Below, in pieces: positions 1 to 8,429 of a stretch of DNA of 18,004 nt. A model generated the notes under the pieces. It did no database searches. It was given only the letters and a program-made list of their open reading frames with translations, and was not told where the DNA came from. The stretch comes from Geosiphon pyriformis (lineage: Eukaryota > Glomeromycota > Glomeromycetes > Archaeosporales > Geosiphonaceae), in contig JAAOMT010000094.1 of assembly GCA_016748015.1 (NCBI GenBank), positions 349,159 through 367,162 on the forward strand, given 5' to 3'. Each line of letters opens with the position of its first letter. The stretch's first letter is position 1. A program made the translations under genes and the position numbers.

Positions 1-793
1 CAAAATGTTCACGTACCCCATTCCGATCAACAAGTAAATAAAATTTACTATCTCAGTCCGCGTAAAGTACATTTATTTGGTATCCAAGATGAAGCAGTAC
101 GCGAACAAATCAATTACGTTCTTGATGAGAACGAAATAATAGGGAAAGGTCCTAATGGCACCCTGAGCATGGTATTCAATGGAATTAAGAGACTGAATAA
201 AGGCGAAAAACATCTAAAGATTACTTGTGATAATGCGGGTGGTCCGAATAAAATAATGCCACCATTTGATTTTACCTATATTTAGTAATTTGCGGTTATT
301 ACGATAGTATCGAATTAAATTTCATGGTAGTTCTGGATTGATTAAAAAGCTTTATCGAAAAACAACAGTAGATTGTGTGGATCATATTGTTGAAGTTGTG
401 AAAAAATCAAGTACAGGGGATTAAACAAAGTTCAGTGCTATGAAAACGGCAAAGGCTTTCAATACTTAGATCTTAATTCCGTGTTGGGAATTTTTTTAAG
501 AAATTGAGTGGTTTACAAAAGTATCAGCATTTTCTATTTGAAGCAGCTCAACCTGGAGTTGTCAAAGCCCGGTTGCTAATGGTACTTATACTGAATTTTA
601 TTTGTTAAAAACTAAAAAAGCAAGTGTCTCTAAAATTACTAAAGAAATTAAATCCTATTCAATTCCAGTACTAACCCCTCCTCCCTTGGATTACAAAAGG
701 CAGGAATATCTTTACCAAAACATTCGTGCATTTGTCAGAGATAAATTTAAAGACATTACTTGTCCAAAGCCAGTACAAAATGGTTTTGAATAA
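1..793 (+). pseudogene. DUF7869-like fungal protein, broken C-terminal part
   Basis: Reading is open from base 1 to a TAG at 283-285 and contains HVPHSDQQV, PRKVHLFGIQDEA and ITCDNAGGPNK, which resemble the core of DUF7869-type proteins (HVPHS..Q, PRK..LFG, HADN..GQNK) common in Glomeromycotina. The gene then continues in pieces in other frames: VDHIVEVVKKSSTG near 375-418, KVQCYENGKGFQYLDLNSVL near 427-485, KKLSGLQKYQHFLFEAAQPG near 500-560, and finally the frame ending at the TAA at 791-793 (LTPPPLDYKRQEYLYQNIRA). There are therefore at least three frameshifts, one in the T-run near 491-497, and some sequence seems missing around 285-330. The function of the family is unknown; its acidic/Asn motifs hint at a transposase-derived nuclease fold, but that is speculation. 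The 5' part lies outside the window. A second, inverted copy of the last ~250 bases lies at 17758-18004. Confidence 0.65.
532..785 (+). repeat. Inverted repeat, left arm (DUF7869-like 3' end)
   Basis: The reverse complement of the window's right end matches this stretch. About the first 97 bases from 532 look identical; after that the copies differ by scattered substitutions until about 780, where similarity stops (CCAGTACAAAATGG here against CCAATCTAATCT there). Because the match reaches the window edge, the true arm may be longer. Confidence 0.85.
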
Positions 794-844
794 ATTGTAC
801 TAAATTATGACTAAGGATTTGTCATGGTTGTAAAATTTAATATT

Positions 845-1564
845 ATGGTAAAAAATTGCGTGGCTTGTATTAAACAATGCTTCCTTTATGAAAACGGTCA
901 GCTTAAAAGCCTTATTTCTGATCATGGAACAATGTTTGCCTCTGTTAATCCATGACCTAATTCCAAAGCTCATACAGTGATAGTTACCAAGAGGCATGTT
1001 GATGATTTAAGAAACTTAACTGCCCAAGAATGAGCAGATATTTTACCAGTCTTAAAAGAAAGTATAGCTAAGATTGAACAAGTTTACAATCCAGTAGGCT
1101 ATTAATTAAATATACCTGTTGGCAAATTAGCAGGCCAAAACATGCCACCACATTTTTATTTGCGATTAGTGCCCAAGTATGGTGTAATAGACAAAGGGAG
1201 CACAGGAATTAGAGAACATTACAAACCAGCTACTTTTGAACAAGTTAAAGAAATTAATAAAGCTTTTTCACCAAATAAGAATGGTATTATTGCTGAAAAG
1301 AGCAAAGTAATTGCTAAATTACATAATGATAAATTTCCTGGCTATGCAGTTATTCTTAAAGAATTAATGAAAAAATATGAAACTAAGATTAATTGCCATA
1401 ACTTTTTTATTGGTTGTAATTTAGGACAAGTAGGTAAACTTGTAGAGCAAGAAAAAGGAGAAGCACAGCAACAAGCTCGTAATTTATGTTTTACTTTCTT
1501 TCTTAAATACAAAATGAAAAGATGATGATTGCCAAATGAGGGCAGAGCTGTTCGGAATAACTAG
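845..1564 (+). pseudogene. HIT-family protein, mollicute-type (TGA read as Trp), broken
   Basis: Read with translation table 4 from the ATG at 845, one frame runs to the TAG at 1562-1564 (239 codons) with a single true stop, TAA at 1103-1105. The start is MVKNCVACIKQ (CxxC-like); then come NPWPNSKAHTVIVTKRHVDD and MPPHFYLRLVPKYG, the standard order of a HIT (histidine triad) nucleotide-binding protein: N-P-W-P with a later H-x-H-x-H. TGA at 953-955 supplies the Trp of NPWP; others are at 1031-1033, 1523-1525 and 1526-1528. There is no TGG in the frame, while many CAA/CAG Gln codons are intact, so the TGAs look like original Trp codons and not decay. The triad is damaged: the second His is Tyr (TAT) and the third Arg. 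The C-terminal ~100 residues are unrecognised. A coiled-coil gene follows 12 bases downstream, as in a bacterial operon. Most likely an endobacterial gene captured by the fungus and then inactivated. Confidence 0.75.
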
Positions 1565-1576
1565 CAAGTTGGTACT

Positions 1577-1976
1577 ATGGAAAATGAACAAATAGCAGAA
1601 AAATTAAACAATCCCAAAGAATATAAAAAATTTGGGGAAAAACGAATAAAGACCAAGAACTAGTTCAGTTAAAAGAAGAATTAGCTGCGGTTAGACAACA
1701 AGCCAAGCAGACTGAAAAACAATTAACTAATACTGAGCAAAAAGTAATCTAAAACCAAGATAAAATTTCTCTTCTATAATTAATTTCAGCAATTTTGACA
1801 ATAGCAAAAATAACAATGCTAGTATTCTAGATGTTGAAAAAAAAAATCACATCAAGTCAATATTAATTAATATTAAAACAGTATTATCTTAAACATTTGT
1901 TTTCTTTGGAATCATATCTTTTTTAATTAGTTTTATTCTTCGAGTTTTCGTTTCTTTTTTGGTTTATCATGTGTTA
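1577..1976 (+). pseudogene. Coiled-coil plus membrane-segment protein, mollicute-type, broken
   Basis: It starts at ATG 1577 (MENEQIAEKLNNPKEYKKFG), 12 bases after the HIT frame. A frameshift near 1636-1650 moves the reading to the frame of 1651, giving a heptad-rich stretch LVQLKEELAAVRQQAKQTEK and a TAA at 1750-1752 that fits a former CAA Gln. A second shift near 1780 leads into NFSNFDNSKNNNASILDVEK, then a TAA in the context VLS-stop-TFVFFGII and a strongly hydrophobic segment (FFGIISFLISFILRVFVSFL) near 1900-1960. The likely original product is a short protein with an N-terminal coiled coil and a C-terminal transmembrane helix. I recognise no family. It has no Trp codons to test the genetic code; the mollicute assignment rests on the adjacent HIT gene. 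The 3' limit is uncertain. Confidence 0.45.
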
Positions 1977-1979
1977 GTG

Positions 1980-2168
1980 TTAATGCTTGTTTATTTGATA
2001 AATTTCATAAGTGATTTTTTCTTTATTTAGATATTTCTGAAGAATTTTGGTGTCATTTATTTTAAAAACGTATGGAGCAATTTTTTCTCCTTGCTCTTTC
2101 TTTAAAATACTTCTAATAGTATTGTAATTTTTGAGTTCCATGGTAGATTTAATGTAAATTAGTTTCAT
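1980..2168 (-). CDS. Small hypothetical protein, 62 aa
   Basis: An open frame starts at ATG 2168 (MKLIYIKSTMELKNYN) and ends at TAA 1980-1982 (YEIYQINKH). It is also open upstream to an alternative start at 2228 (MININHNMINIG), but that extension looks like low-complexity AT-rich DNA, so I prefer 2168. The protein is Lys/Ile/Tyr-rich, with no membrane segment, no Cys and no Trp, and reads like a compact bacterial-style protein. I do not recognise it. It converges on the coiled-coil pseudogene and could be another endobacterial fragment; it could equally be a chance ORF in AT-rich DNA. Confidence 0.35.
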   Translation of the reverse strand: MKLIYIKSTMELKNYNTIRSILKKEQGEKIAPYVFKINDTKILQKYLNKEKITYEIYQINKH

Positions 2169-2228
2169 ATTTATATTTTTATATAGAGATAATCCTATAT
2201 TAATCATGTTATGATTTATATTTATCAC

Positions 2229-2889
2229 AATTTAGTATGATAAAGGAAACACTAAAATTAACAAGTCCATAAGTTATGAATGAGCACCATTATTACAACG
2301 TCATTAGTCACACTGGTTAATTTTACAGCTACATCAAATCAACCTCTCATTTATGTGACATAATTGAATGTTCACTTTGTTTGATTTTGTTGCAGCATGC
2401 TCTATTTAATACAAAATAACAATAAAATACTTTAAATTAAATGTGATTTACACGTTTTTTATATGTAATTAAACACGATACTATTATTATTAAACTTAAT
2501 ATTTTTTTTTAATAACAAAAATTAATTTTTTATTTTTATGTTAAATAATATTTTTTAAATACTGTTATTAAAATTAATTTTTTATCATATTTAAAATCTT
2601 GTATTTTATATTTAATTTTACTATTTGTATTTTGTAATATTTTACTTGACATATATTTATAATAATATTAAAAATATAAATAAATTTTTATTTTATAATA
2701 TTATTAAAATTACAAAATAAAAAACACTTTTTTTTTATTAATTTTTAAATCATAAAAAAAGCAAAAAAATATCTTACCACTTTTTTTTTATTTAGTTTTT
2801 TTTAAGCTATTTTTTTGATATATTTTTGTTTATAAAGTTATATATAATAAATACTTTATTATAAATATAATCAAAAAATAAAAAAAAAT
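2229..2889. other. AT-rich stretch without recognisable genes
   Basis: From 2229 to about 2400 the sequence is of mixed composition but unrecognised. From about 2400 it becomes almost pure A/T with long T and A runs. A short motif at about 2405-2470 (TTTAATAC, then AAATTAAATGTGATTTACAC and TTTTTTATATGTAATTAA) weakly resembles the LINE 3' UTR at 3705-3775. I see no coding sequence. Confidence 0.5.
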
Positions 2890-3663
2890 TTTTATATTAT
2901 ATTTTAACAAAATATAATTCAATTATTATTTAATACAATATAATCAAGATTAAACCTAAATTAAATATGATATACATATTTTTTACATGTAATTAATTAT
3001 TTAAATTAATTAAAACACAAATTAAACTAAATTAAAAAAACCAGAAATAAATTTAATTTTTCAAGTTTTTTTATAAAACTATTTAAATTTTAATTATTAA
3101 AAACAAATTTACTTAAAAAAAATTAGATTTTTCAATACTATATCTAATATTAAATATTTAATGATTATTTTATTTAAAAAAATGCTTTAACAATATTTAA
3201 TTTATTTTTATTTATGTTAATAAATTTTATTTTAGCTTTAAAATTAATAAAATTCTTAAATAAACCAAACCAAAAAATCAACAAAACTTTTAATAATATA
3301 TTTTATAGTAATTAAATCTATTTTTATTAATCAAAAAAAAATAATTAAAGTAATTAAAAAACCAATTAATTTAATAATAGACTTAATTAATACAGCCAAA
3401 TTAAAAATTTAAGTTTTTAAAGAATTTAATTTAAAATTAAACACAAAATTAATAGCAAAAACAACCAAAAATACAATAATAAAAAAAACCAAAAAGACAA
3501 AAGCTTTAATATAAGATTTTATATCAATAAAAAATAAATTAAAAGTCTTAAAACTTAAAAAAAACTTAAAAAAAGATAAAAATATTTTATAATTTATAAT
3601 TAAATAATTTTAATCTTAATATTTATAATAATAACAATATTTAAAAGTATTTTACTAAATATA
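2890..3663 (-). mobile_element. Hyper-AT ghost of a LINE 3' end
   Basis: Bases 2895-3010 align with the 3' UTR of the intact LINE end at 3675-3790, with nearly all G/C of the latter replaced by A/T. For example CATATTTTCTACATGTGGCT there reads CATATTTTTTACATGTAATT here, and CAACTACTATCTAGTAC reads CAATTATTATTTAATAC. The oligo-A tail side (T/A run near 2880-2892) lies at the same relative place, so this copy has the same orientation and 3' end. From 3010 to 3663 the sequence is too AT-rich for me to align; it may be the remainder of this copy. There is no readable ORF. Confidence 0.55.
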
Positions 3664-3799
3664 ATTTTTTTTTAATTGCAATTTAATGAGTAAAGCCCAA
3701 CTACTATCTAGTACATAGAACCAAACTAAGTGGCTTGAACTAAATACAATTCACATATTTTCTACATGTGGCTAGCCATTCAAGCTAAACAAGACTACA

Positions 3800-6572
3800 T
3801 TATATACCTATCCTAACACACAGATTACCATTTAAACCAGAAAAAAACCAAAACAGCTTGTGACAGCCAAAATTAACAGCAAAGAAATCTGCAATACCAA
3901 GAAGCCTGATCACAACATCTGACAATATAGACAACACACAATGTGACAAACTCATCACCAAACTATCATCACCAACCAAACCAGCTCTTTCTATGTCTGC
4001 CCTAAATTTTGACTGAGCCAGCCAGGCCTTAGACCAATACAACTCCGCCAAATGCCTCACAAAATTAACAACTACACCAGAAGTACTCTTAGCATCATTG
4101 AAGATGGTAACAGCCTCCATACACCAATCTTTCAGCACAAACTCCTTATACACAACAGAATACAAGCTAACATCAGAAAAACAAAGACTGAGAGTCTTTA
4201 AAACAGAAGAAAAAGACGAATCATAAACACCAGCCAAAGAAACCTAATGAGCAAAAGCCCCCAACAAAATCTCTTCCCAAATATAAGTGTCCTGTGAACA
4301 AATAAAAACATGGTCTGGTAGCTTTACCTCACCACACAGCAAACATCAAACACCAAAATAATACTTATCATACAGTCTTTTTCTGATTACCACTGGCAGC
4401 CTCCTGTGTAAAGCTTTCAACATATATATACAAAAACTTGCTGATTTCCGGCTAGTAAACCCAGCAAGCATATGCAAATCTGAATGCCAAACCTTTGCAG
4501 AAGCAACCCAATCAATATCCTGCAGTGGGACAACTGAAACCATATCTTGACCTGGGCCAGCCTTCCAATGAACACAACAAATAGATCTAAAGATATCTCT
4601 GACAAAGTAACGAGCATTGTCTAAAATTGCAGTATTCTCAGCCACCAAAAACCATTCACATATTTCAGCTGGCAGAAAAAAGAGAGAGCCAGCAGCCTCA
4701 TCAGCAAATGCATCAGACTTATTATTACCAAGGATCCCAGAATGACTCTTGATCTTAACCCAACTTACAGTAAGATTCTTATCCCTAATTAAAGTAGCAA
4801 CATATCTCCTCTTGATCCAACAATGATTGTGAAAATCAGAAACAGTAAGTCCTATCTCAGACACACATGCATCAATAGCAGCTTGGCTGTTAAGATATAA
4901 AACTACTGAGCAGAAGGAAAGAATGCATTCTAAAGCTAAAGCAACAGCCTGTAATTCAGACAAAGTCGAAAACAAAAGTCCATAAACATCAACACCAATG
5001 CCCATATCTAAAGCAGAAAAATAAACAGCTGTTTCGCTAATTACATCAGAAGAGCCAACAAATTTTAATGAACCATCAGTATAAATGTCAAATGAGTCAG
5101 ACCATATTCCAAGCAGATTACCATGCACAATATCAAATTGTTCAAAATTCAAAATCTTAAAGCCCAAAAAACTACCAGTCCTAAGAACAACAGTTGGTGT
5201 TGAACCTTTGTTCAACAAAAATCTTGATGTAACTTCAAACCAATGAGGCAGAGGGCTCCTAGAATCAAGCCTTTTCCAATGACAAAAAGTCTTCCAATCC
5301 ATCACATTACCCTTTTTGTTAAGGAGTCAGTCACCAAAAACTACCCCAAAATGCTTTAAAGAATGAACACAACTAAAAAATAAAGGCTTTTCCAAAATCT
5401 CAGACATGAAAAAATTACCAGGGCTCCTAAAAGCATAGGGTAAATTGTTTGTCAAAAACAACCCACAACTCAAGAAAATTCTGACCATGCCAGCTAGAAA
5501 ATTGTCCACTGGACTAACAAGCAATTTAACTGAAAACTGCAGAGGATTCAAGGAGACCCACCCAAGAACCTGCAAATCCAAGAAACAATAAACAAATAAC
5601 TGCCCAAAAATGCCCAGAGCATTTGAAAAAAAAACTACTACAGCCAATTTACTCTCAGCTTGCACTTGCTTAAAAGACTTCAAACCATACAGAGAAGAAT
5701 AATGTAGAGCCTCATTTGAAAAGTCATGAGGCAAGCATGCTTTAAACCTGAGACCCTTCCTAACCAAAACATCTCACTTGTAACACACACTAGACAAAAC
5801 AAAACTAAACTGCATCCTGTAACAAACAATAGGTTACAAGACAGCTAATATTAAATAAAAAAACTGTTTATTCATGATAGCCTTCCTGAGCACAACATTG
5901 CAAAAAAAACAAATGTCTGAGTGAGCCTTAGTCAAACTAGGTTTGGACAGCCCTTCAGTTAACAAAAAAATCCCCAGATATCTGTGAGTCTTACTCTTCT
6001 TGGCAATAGAAATTGGCTGACCACTAATATTCAAGAAGGCAGCCCAAACATTTTGATTAATCGGAATGGCCACCGTCTTTTCATTGTTGATGGAAATATC
6101 ATTTATCAAAAAAAACTCACTGACAATATTCAAAGTATATTGCATCAAAGTTTGGCAATCCTCCACTCAAATAGTATCATCCACAAAAGCACCAACTGCA
6201 AAAAATAAGAACATTCTACCACTATTTTCAATTCTGCCAGACCTTGCCACAAACTTAGTATTAATCTAGTAACCACACAAATGTTCATGCCTCTTAACCT
6301 CACACAAGAAAGAATCATAAAAGATTCTCCAAAGAAGGGGAGAAAAAACCTCACCCTGATCCAAACCATCATGTACACTATAGCCCTTTGAGAGACCAAA
6401 ATCAGTTATAATTCTGTTGATTCTATTACCATATATGCTACCAAAAAAACTAATAAACCAATTATACATCTTGATATGCTTTAGACTAGCCTCCAATTGC
6501 AGCCACCCAATCAAATCATACACCTTATACATGTTCTATAAGACCAGCCAAAATTCCTGATTCTTTTTTAAT
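3800..6572 (-). pseudogene. LINE ORF2-like polyprotein, 3' part: RT C-half, RNase H, C-terminal region
   Basis: One reading frame with no net frameshift, interrupted only by stops. From 6572: the RT motif region (NMYKVYDLIGW, then HDGLDQGEVFSPLLWRIFYD at about 6350), catalytic FVDD at 6176-6187, and thumb HRYLGIFL. RNase H follows in 4346-5305: IYTDGSL, ELQAVALALE, then LYLNSQAA where the catalytic Asp is Asn (codon 4889-4891, AAC), and HSGILGNNKSDAFADEAA. The C-terminal region keeps HWKAGPG and CLLCGEV..DHVF (zinc-knuckle-like). Stops in coding order: TAG in VL-stop-NM, TGA in DTI-stop-VE, TAA in AVL-stop-PIV, TGA in CYK-stop-DVL, TGA in FGD-stop-LL, TGA in FGV-stop-CLL, TAG in FAH-stop-VSL. 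By comparison with the family they replace Gln, Trp or Arg, except FGV-stop-CLL where the original residue is unclear. About twenty Trp codons remain TGG. Non-functional. Confidence 0.85.
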
Positions 6573-6576
6573 GTGT
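6573..6576. repeat. 4-bp target-site duplication, left copy (GTGT)
   Basis: GTGT directly precedes the Gypsy LTR end TATTACC; the same GTGT directly follows the far LTR end GGTAACA at 16451. Four base pairs suits Ty3/Gypsy integration. Removing the element plus one copy joins the LINE codons as E-D-T-L-K-K-N without a frameshift. Confidence 0.9.
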
Positions 6577-7076
6577 TATTACCAGAAGTTTTTGGTCTCT
6601 TCTTAGCTCTTGTATGTTTGTTGTAATGCTGTTAATTTATAACTATAAGAAGTGTTTGAACCTCCAATAACTGAATTTTATCTTCAAATTATCTCTTATA
6701 ATTTAAACTGCTGGGCTTATAAGTGAAATGGCCAATTCTATGCCAGTTACTTGTGTAGTTATATTGTAGTAAATGTTAACTCTTTCCCAAAAATTGCTCA
6801 TCTAGAAGCTCACTAAAAATGTGTAGTTACTTTGCTGTAAAAGTCAACTCTTCTACAAAAATCTCATCTGTAGGCTACCCTGATAATTGTAATAAGAAAA
6901 AAATAAAAAAATAAAAGAAGTGTAAAAAGAAAAAAAAAATGTTTTATGGAAGTTGTTTTGGATCCAGGCCTGGAAGTGCTTTAACAGTCTACTGAAATTG
7001 GTAGCTAATCAATTTCAAACTGTTAATAGGAATTGGTTAATTTCAAGAGAAATAATTAAGAATTTGGCTTTTCAAA

Positions 7077-7093
7077 TTTATTTGATATTTATT
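7077..7093 (-). terminator. Possible polyadenylation signals in the 3' LTR
   Basis: Two AATAAA hexamers on the minus strand (TTTATT at 7077-7082 and 7088-7093), about 80-95 bases downstream of the LTR TATA box. That is a plausible place for an R-region poly(A) signal. In the 5' LTR the corresponding hexamers are also present. A guess from motif and position only. Confidence 0.4.
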
Positions 7094-7169
7094 TTGTTTT
7101 TGTGTATAAAGGATGATTCTAATTGTTAAATCTAAAGTAAGATATATTTTCTTGAAGAGAGAAGCTTTT

Positions 7170-7177
7170 CTTTTATA
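7170..7177 (-). promoter_or_regulatory. TATA box in LTR (3' copy)
   Basis: TATAAAAG on the minus strand, conserved in the other LTR at 16072-16079 in spite of many substitutions around it. It lies about 370 bases into the LTR, just downstream of the six 20-bp repeats, which fits a U3 promoter. Confidence 0.55.
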
Positions 7178-7227
7178 CAACTTGTCATAATACTATTCTA
7201 TGAACTTAAACTTTGCTTTTTTCTATA

Positions 7228-7348
7228 ATTTCATTGAACTAAAGATATATTTCAGTAAACTACAAGTTATTTCTGCAAACTATTAAATATTTTGGTAAAC
7301 TATCAATTATTTCGGCAAATTTCTACAAATTTTGGCAAACTCTTGAAT
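7228..7348 (-). repeat. Six imperfect 20-bp tandem repeats in U3 (3' LTR)
   Basis: Six units on the + strand of the type ATTTCGGCAAACTATNAATT, each 20 bp (one extra T after the first unit). They lie between the LTR start and the TATA box, so they may be binding sites for a transcription factor. The core T-T-Y-G-G-Y-A-A-A-C varies by transitions between units. Confidence 0.7.
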
Positions 7349-7516
7349 GTTATATAGTTTGGAATATTGCATAATTGATTGTCGCAATTAGGTTACATTT
7401 GTGTTATGTACAAATTAGATTATTAATTAAATGATAATTTCAGGTATTTTGCTAAATGTAATAAGTAATAATTTGAAATGCTAATTAATGATAAGAATTA
7501 TAAAAGTAATTTCATG

Positions 7517-8194
7517 TTAAGCAATATTTCTAATTTCATTTAGTAACATAACCTCTTCCTCAAGACTGAACTCCGTCAAAATCCAAGTACTGTCTGTAAT
7601 TTCCAGATAGTAATCCAAGATTATTGAAGAAATTTGGTCTGAAAATTTTTGAAATTTCAGTTTTGTGAGCTTTCCAATGTATTGAATCTTCAAAGGTTGT
7701 AAAATTGGGTTTTGTAAGACGTTTTCACAGGTGTGAAATAGGTCATAAAGTCTAAAAGCAGCTCTTAGTTTATAGTGGCTGTTTGTAGATCCAGCTGTTG
7801 TCTTAAATTCATTGTAGAGTTGTTTCTGAATAGCTTCTTTTGTGAGATTTGCTGCTCTAAGCTCCAGTTTTTGTTTGTAAAGTATTTTTCTAATGTAGAA
7901 ATATCTATATATTGGGGTGTATTTGCTGTTTTTTTCATTAAAACACAGTTGAAGTTTTTGTTGAATAGTAGCATTTGGTGGAATATTAATAGGGGTGAGC
8001 AATAAGTTTCTTCTTAAAGCAAGCTTTAAAAGTTCTGATAGGTAAATTCCAGAATAACTTCTTGTGTTCTTTTTATAAGGGTGATACTTCTGTGAATTTG
8101 GGATTAGATTTGTGACTATTTTTGTTTGAGTATAATTAATATGTTTTCCAGTGATAGTAATGGATAACTCGGGCATTGTTTTTAAAGCTAACAT
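7517..8194 (-). CDS. Accessory ORF of the Gypsy element (env position), unknown function
   Basis: 225 codons from ATG 8194 to TAA 7517-7519 without a stop, in a frame different from gag-pol. It lies between pol and the 3' LTR, where env or other extra genes occur. It starts MLALKTMPELSITITGKHIN; the middle is basic and helix-prone (ELLKLALRRN, YFYIRKILYKQKLELRAANL), and the end is acidic (EFSLEEEVMLLNEIRNIA). I see no signal peptide, transmembrane segment, Cys pattern or known motif, so it is not an envelope protein. A second in-frame ATG at 8176 is an alternative start. Codons for SLEEEV encode the polypurine tract, and the last ~10 codons lie in the LTR. It is strikingly intact beside gag-pol. 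I do not recognise a fold. Confidence 0.65.
   Translation of the reverse strand: MLALKTMPELSITITGKHINYTQTKIVTNLIPNSQKYHPYKKNTRSYSGIYLSELLKLALRRNLLLTPINIPPNATIQQKLQLCFNEKNSKYTPIYRYFYIRKILYKQKLELRAANLTKEAIQKQLYNEFKTTAGSTNSHYKLRAAFRLYDLFHTCENVLQNPILQPLKIQYIGKLTKLKFQKFSDQISSIILDYYLEITDSTWILTEFSLEEEVMLLNEIRNIA
7552..7561 (-). other. Polypurine tract
   Basis: GAGGAAGAGG on the minus strand, ending three bases (TTA) before the 3' LTR start TGTTAC. This is the usual place for the primer of plus-strand DNA synthesis. It is embedded in the accessory ORF. Confidence 0.75.
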
Positions 8195-8429
8195 TAATTT
8201 TTGAGATAACTATTGAATATTTTGAGGAATAGTTATTATAATGAAATTAAAATAAATAAAATTGAAATTATTTTTGGTATGTGGGTTTTTATGTTATTTT
8301 TTTTTTCAGCATGCTTTGTTTTGTTTTTGTTGTAACATTTTTCTAAATTATAAAGGAATAACTATAGTAAAATTGAAATTAAGTGTTCAAGTTGGGGGGT
8401 TGTTTAATGACAACTATTGGTTCTAAGTT
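8195..8429. other. AT-rich spacer between pol and accessory ORF
   Basis: 235 bases without coding potential. It has two loosely similar blocks, around 8222-8265 (AGGAATAGTTATTATAATGA) and 8353-8385 (AGGAATAACTATAGTAAAAT), a T-run and a G6 at about 8393-8398. It may have served as leader for the accessory ORF. Confidence 0.4.

Larger units (their letters stand above)
3665..6576 (-). mobile_element. Non-LTR retrotransposon (LINE), 3' portion
   Basis: This minus-strand LINE belongs to the jockey-like type abundant in Glomeromycotina. It ends in an oligo-A tail (T9 on the + strand, 3665-3673) after a short 3' UTR of about 125 bases. Coding reads in one frame from 6572 to the stop at 3800-3802. 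Its upstream part lies at 16451-16905, separated by the Gypsy insertion at 6577-16450. The 5' end, including any endonuclease domain, is missing. Confidence 0.85.
6577..7548 (-). repeat. 3' LTR of the Gypsy element
   Basis: 972 bp; the coding-strand ends are TGTTACTAAATG (from 7548) and CTTCTGGTAATA (to 6577). It aligns end to end with 15477-16450. By hand I count roughly 70-80 differences, nearly all transitions, one clear transversion, and length changes in the A-rich tract at about 6890-6945. It includes a U3 tandem repeat, a TATA box and AATAAA signals. Confidence 0.93.

Noticed and set aside
800-997. Minus-strand ORF MPLGNYHCMSFG
   Set aside because: It is the antisense of the HIT-family frame and has no features of its own.
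2222-2240. Shared CATACTAAATT near 2225-2240 and 16950-16970 (minus strand) as the LINE target duplication
   Set aside because: It is AT-rich, not adjacent to either LINE end, and could match by chance.
2405-2475. A third LINE 3' UTR ghost
   Set aside because: Only short AT-rich motifs agree and the terminal part does not align; kept as a weak note in the AT-rich entry.
5984-6269. Plus-strand ORFs in the LINE RT region
   Set aside because: They are antisense to the RT frame containing FVDD and HRYLGIFL.
6574-6580. LTR end placed at TGTTATTAC (canonical TG...CA)
   Set aside because: The other LTR has AAATATTAC there, followed by the primer-binding site; starting at TATTAC gives matching LTRs and a 4-bp target duplication.
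7228-7348. CRISPR-like array
   Set aside because: Units are directly adjacent 20-mers without spacers, imperfect, and lie inside an LTR.
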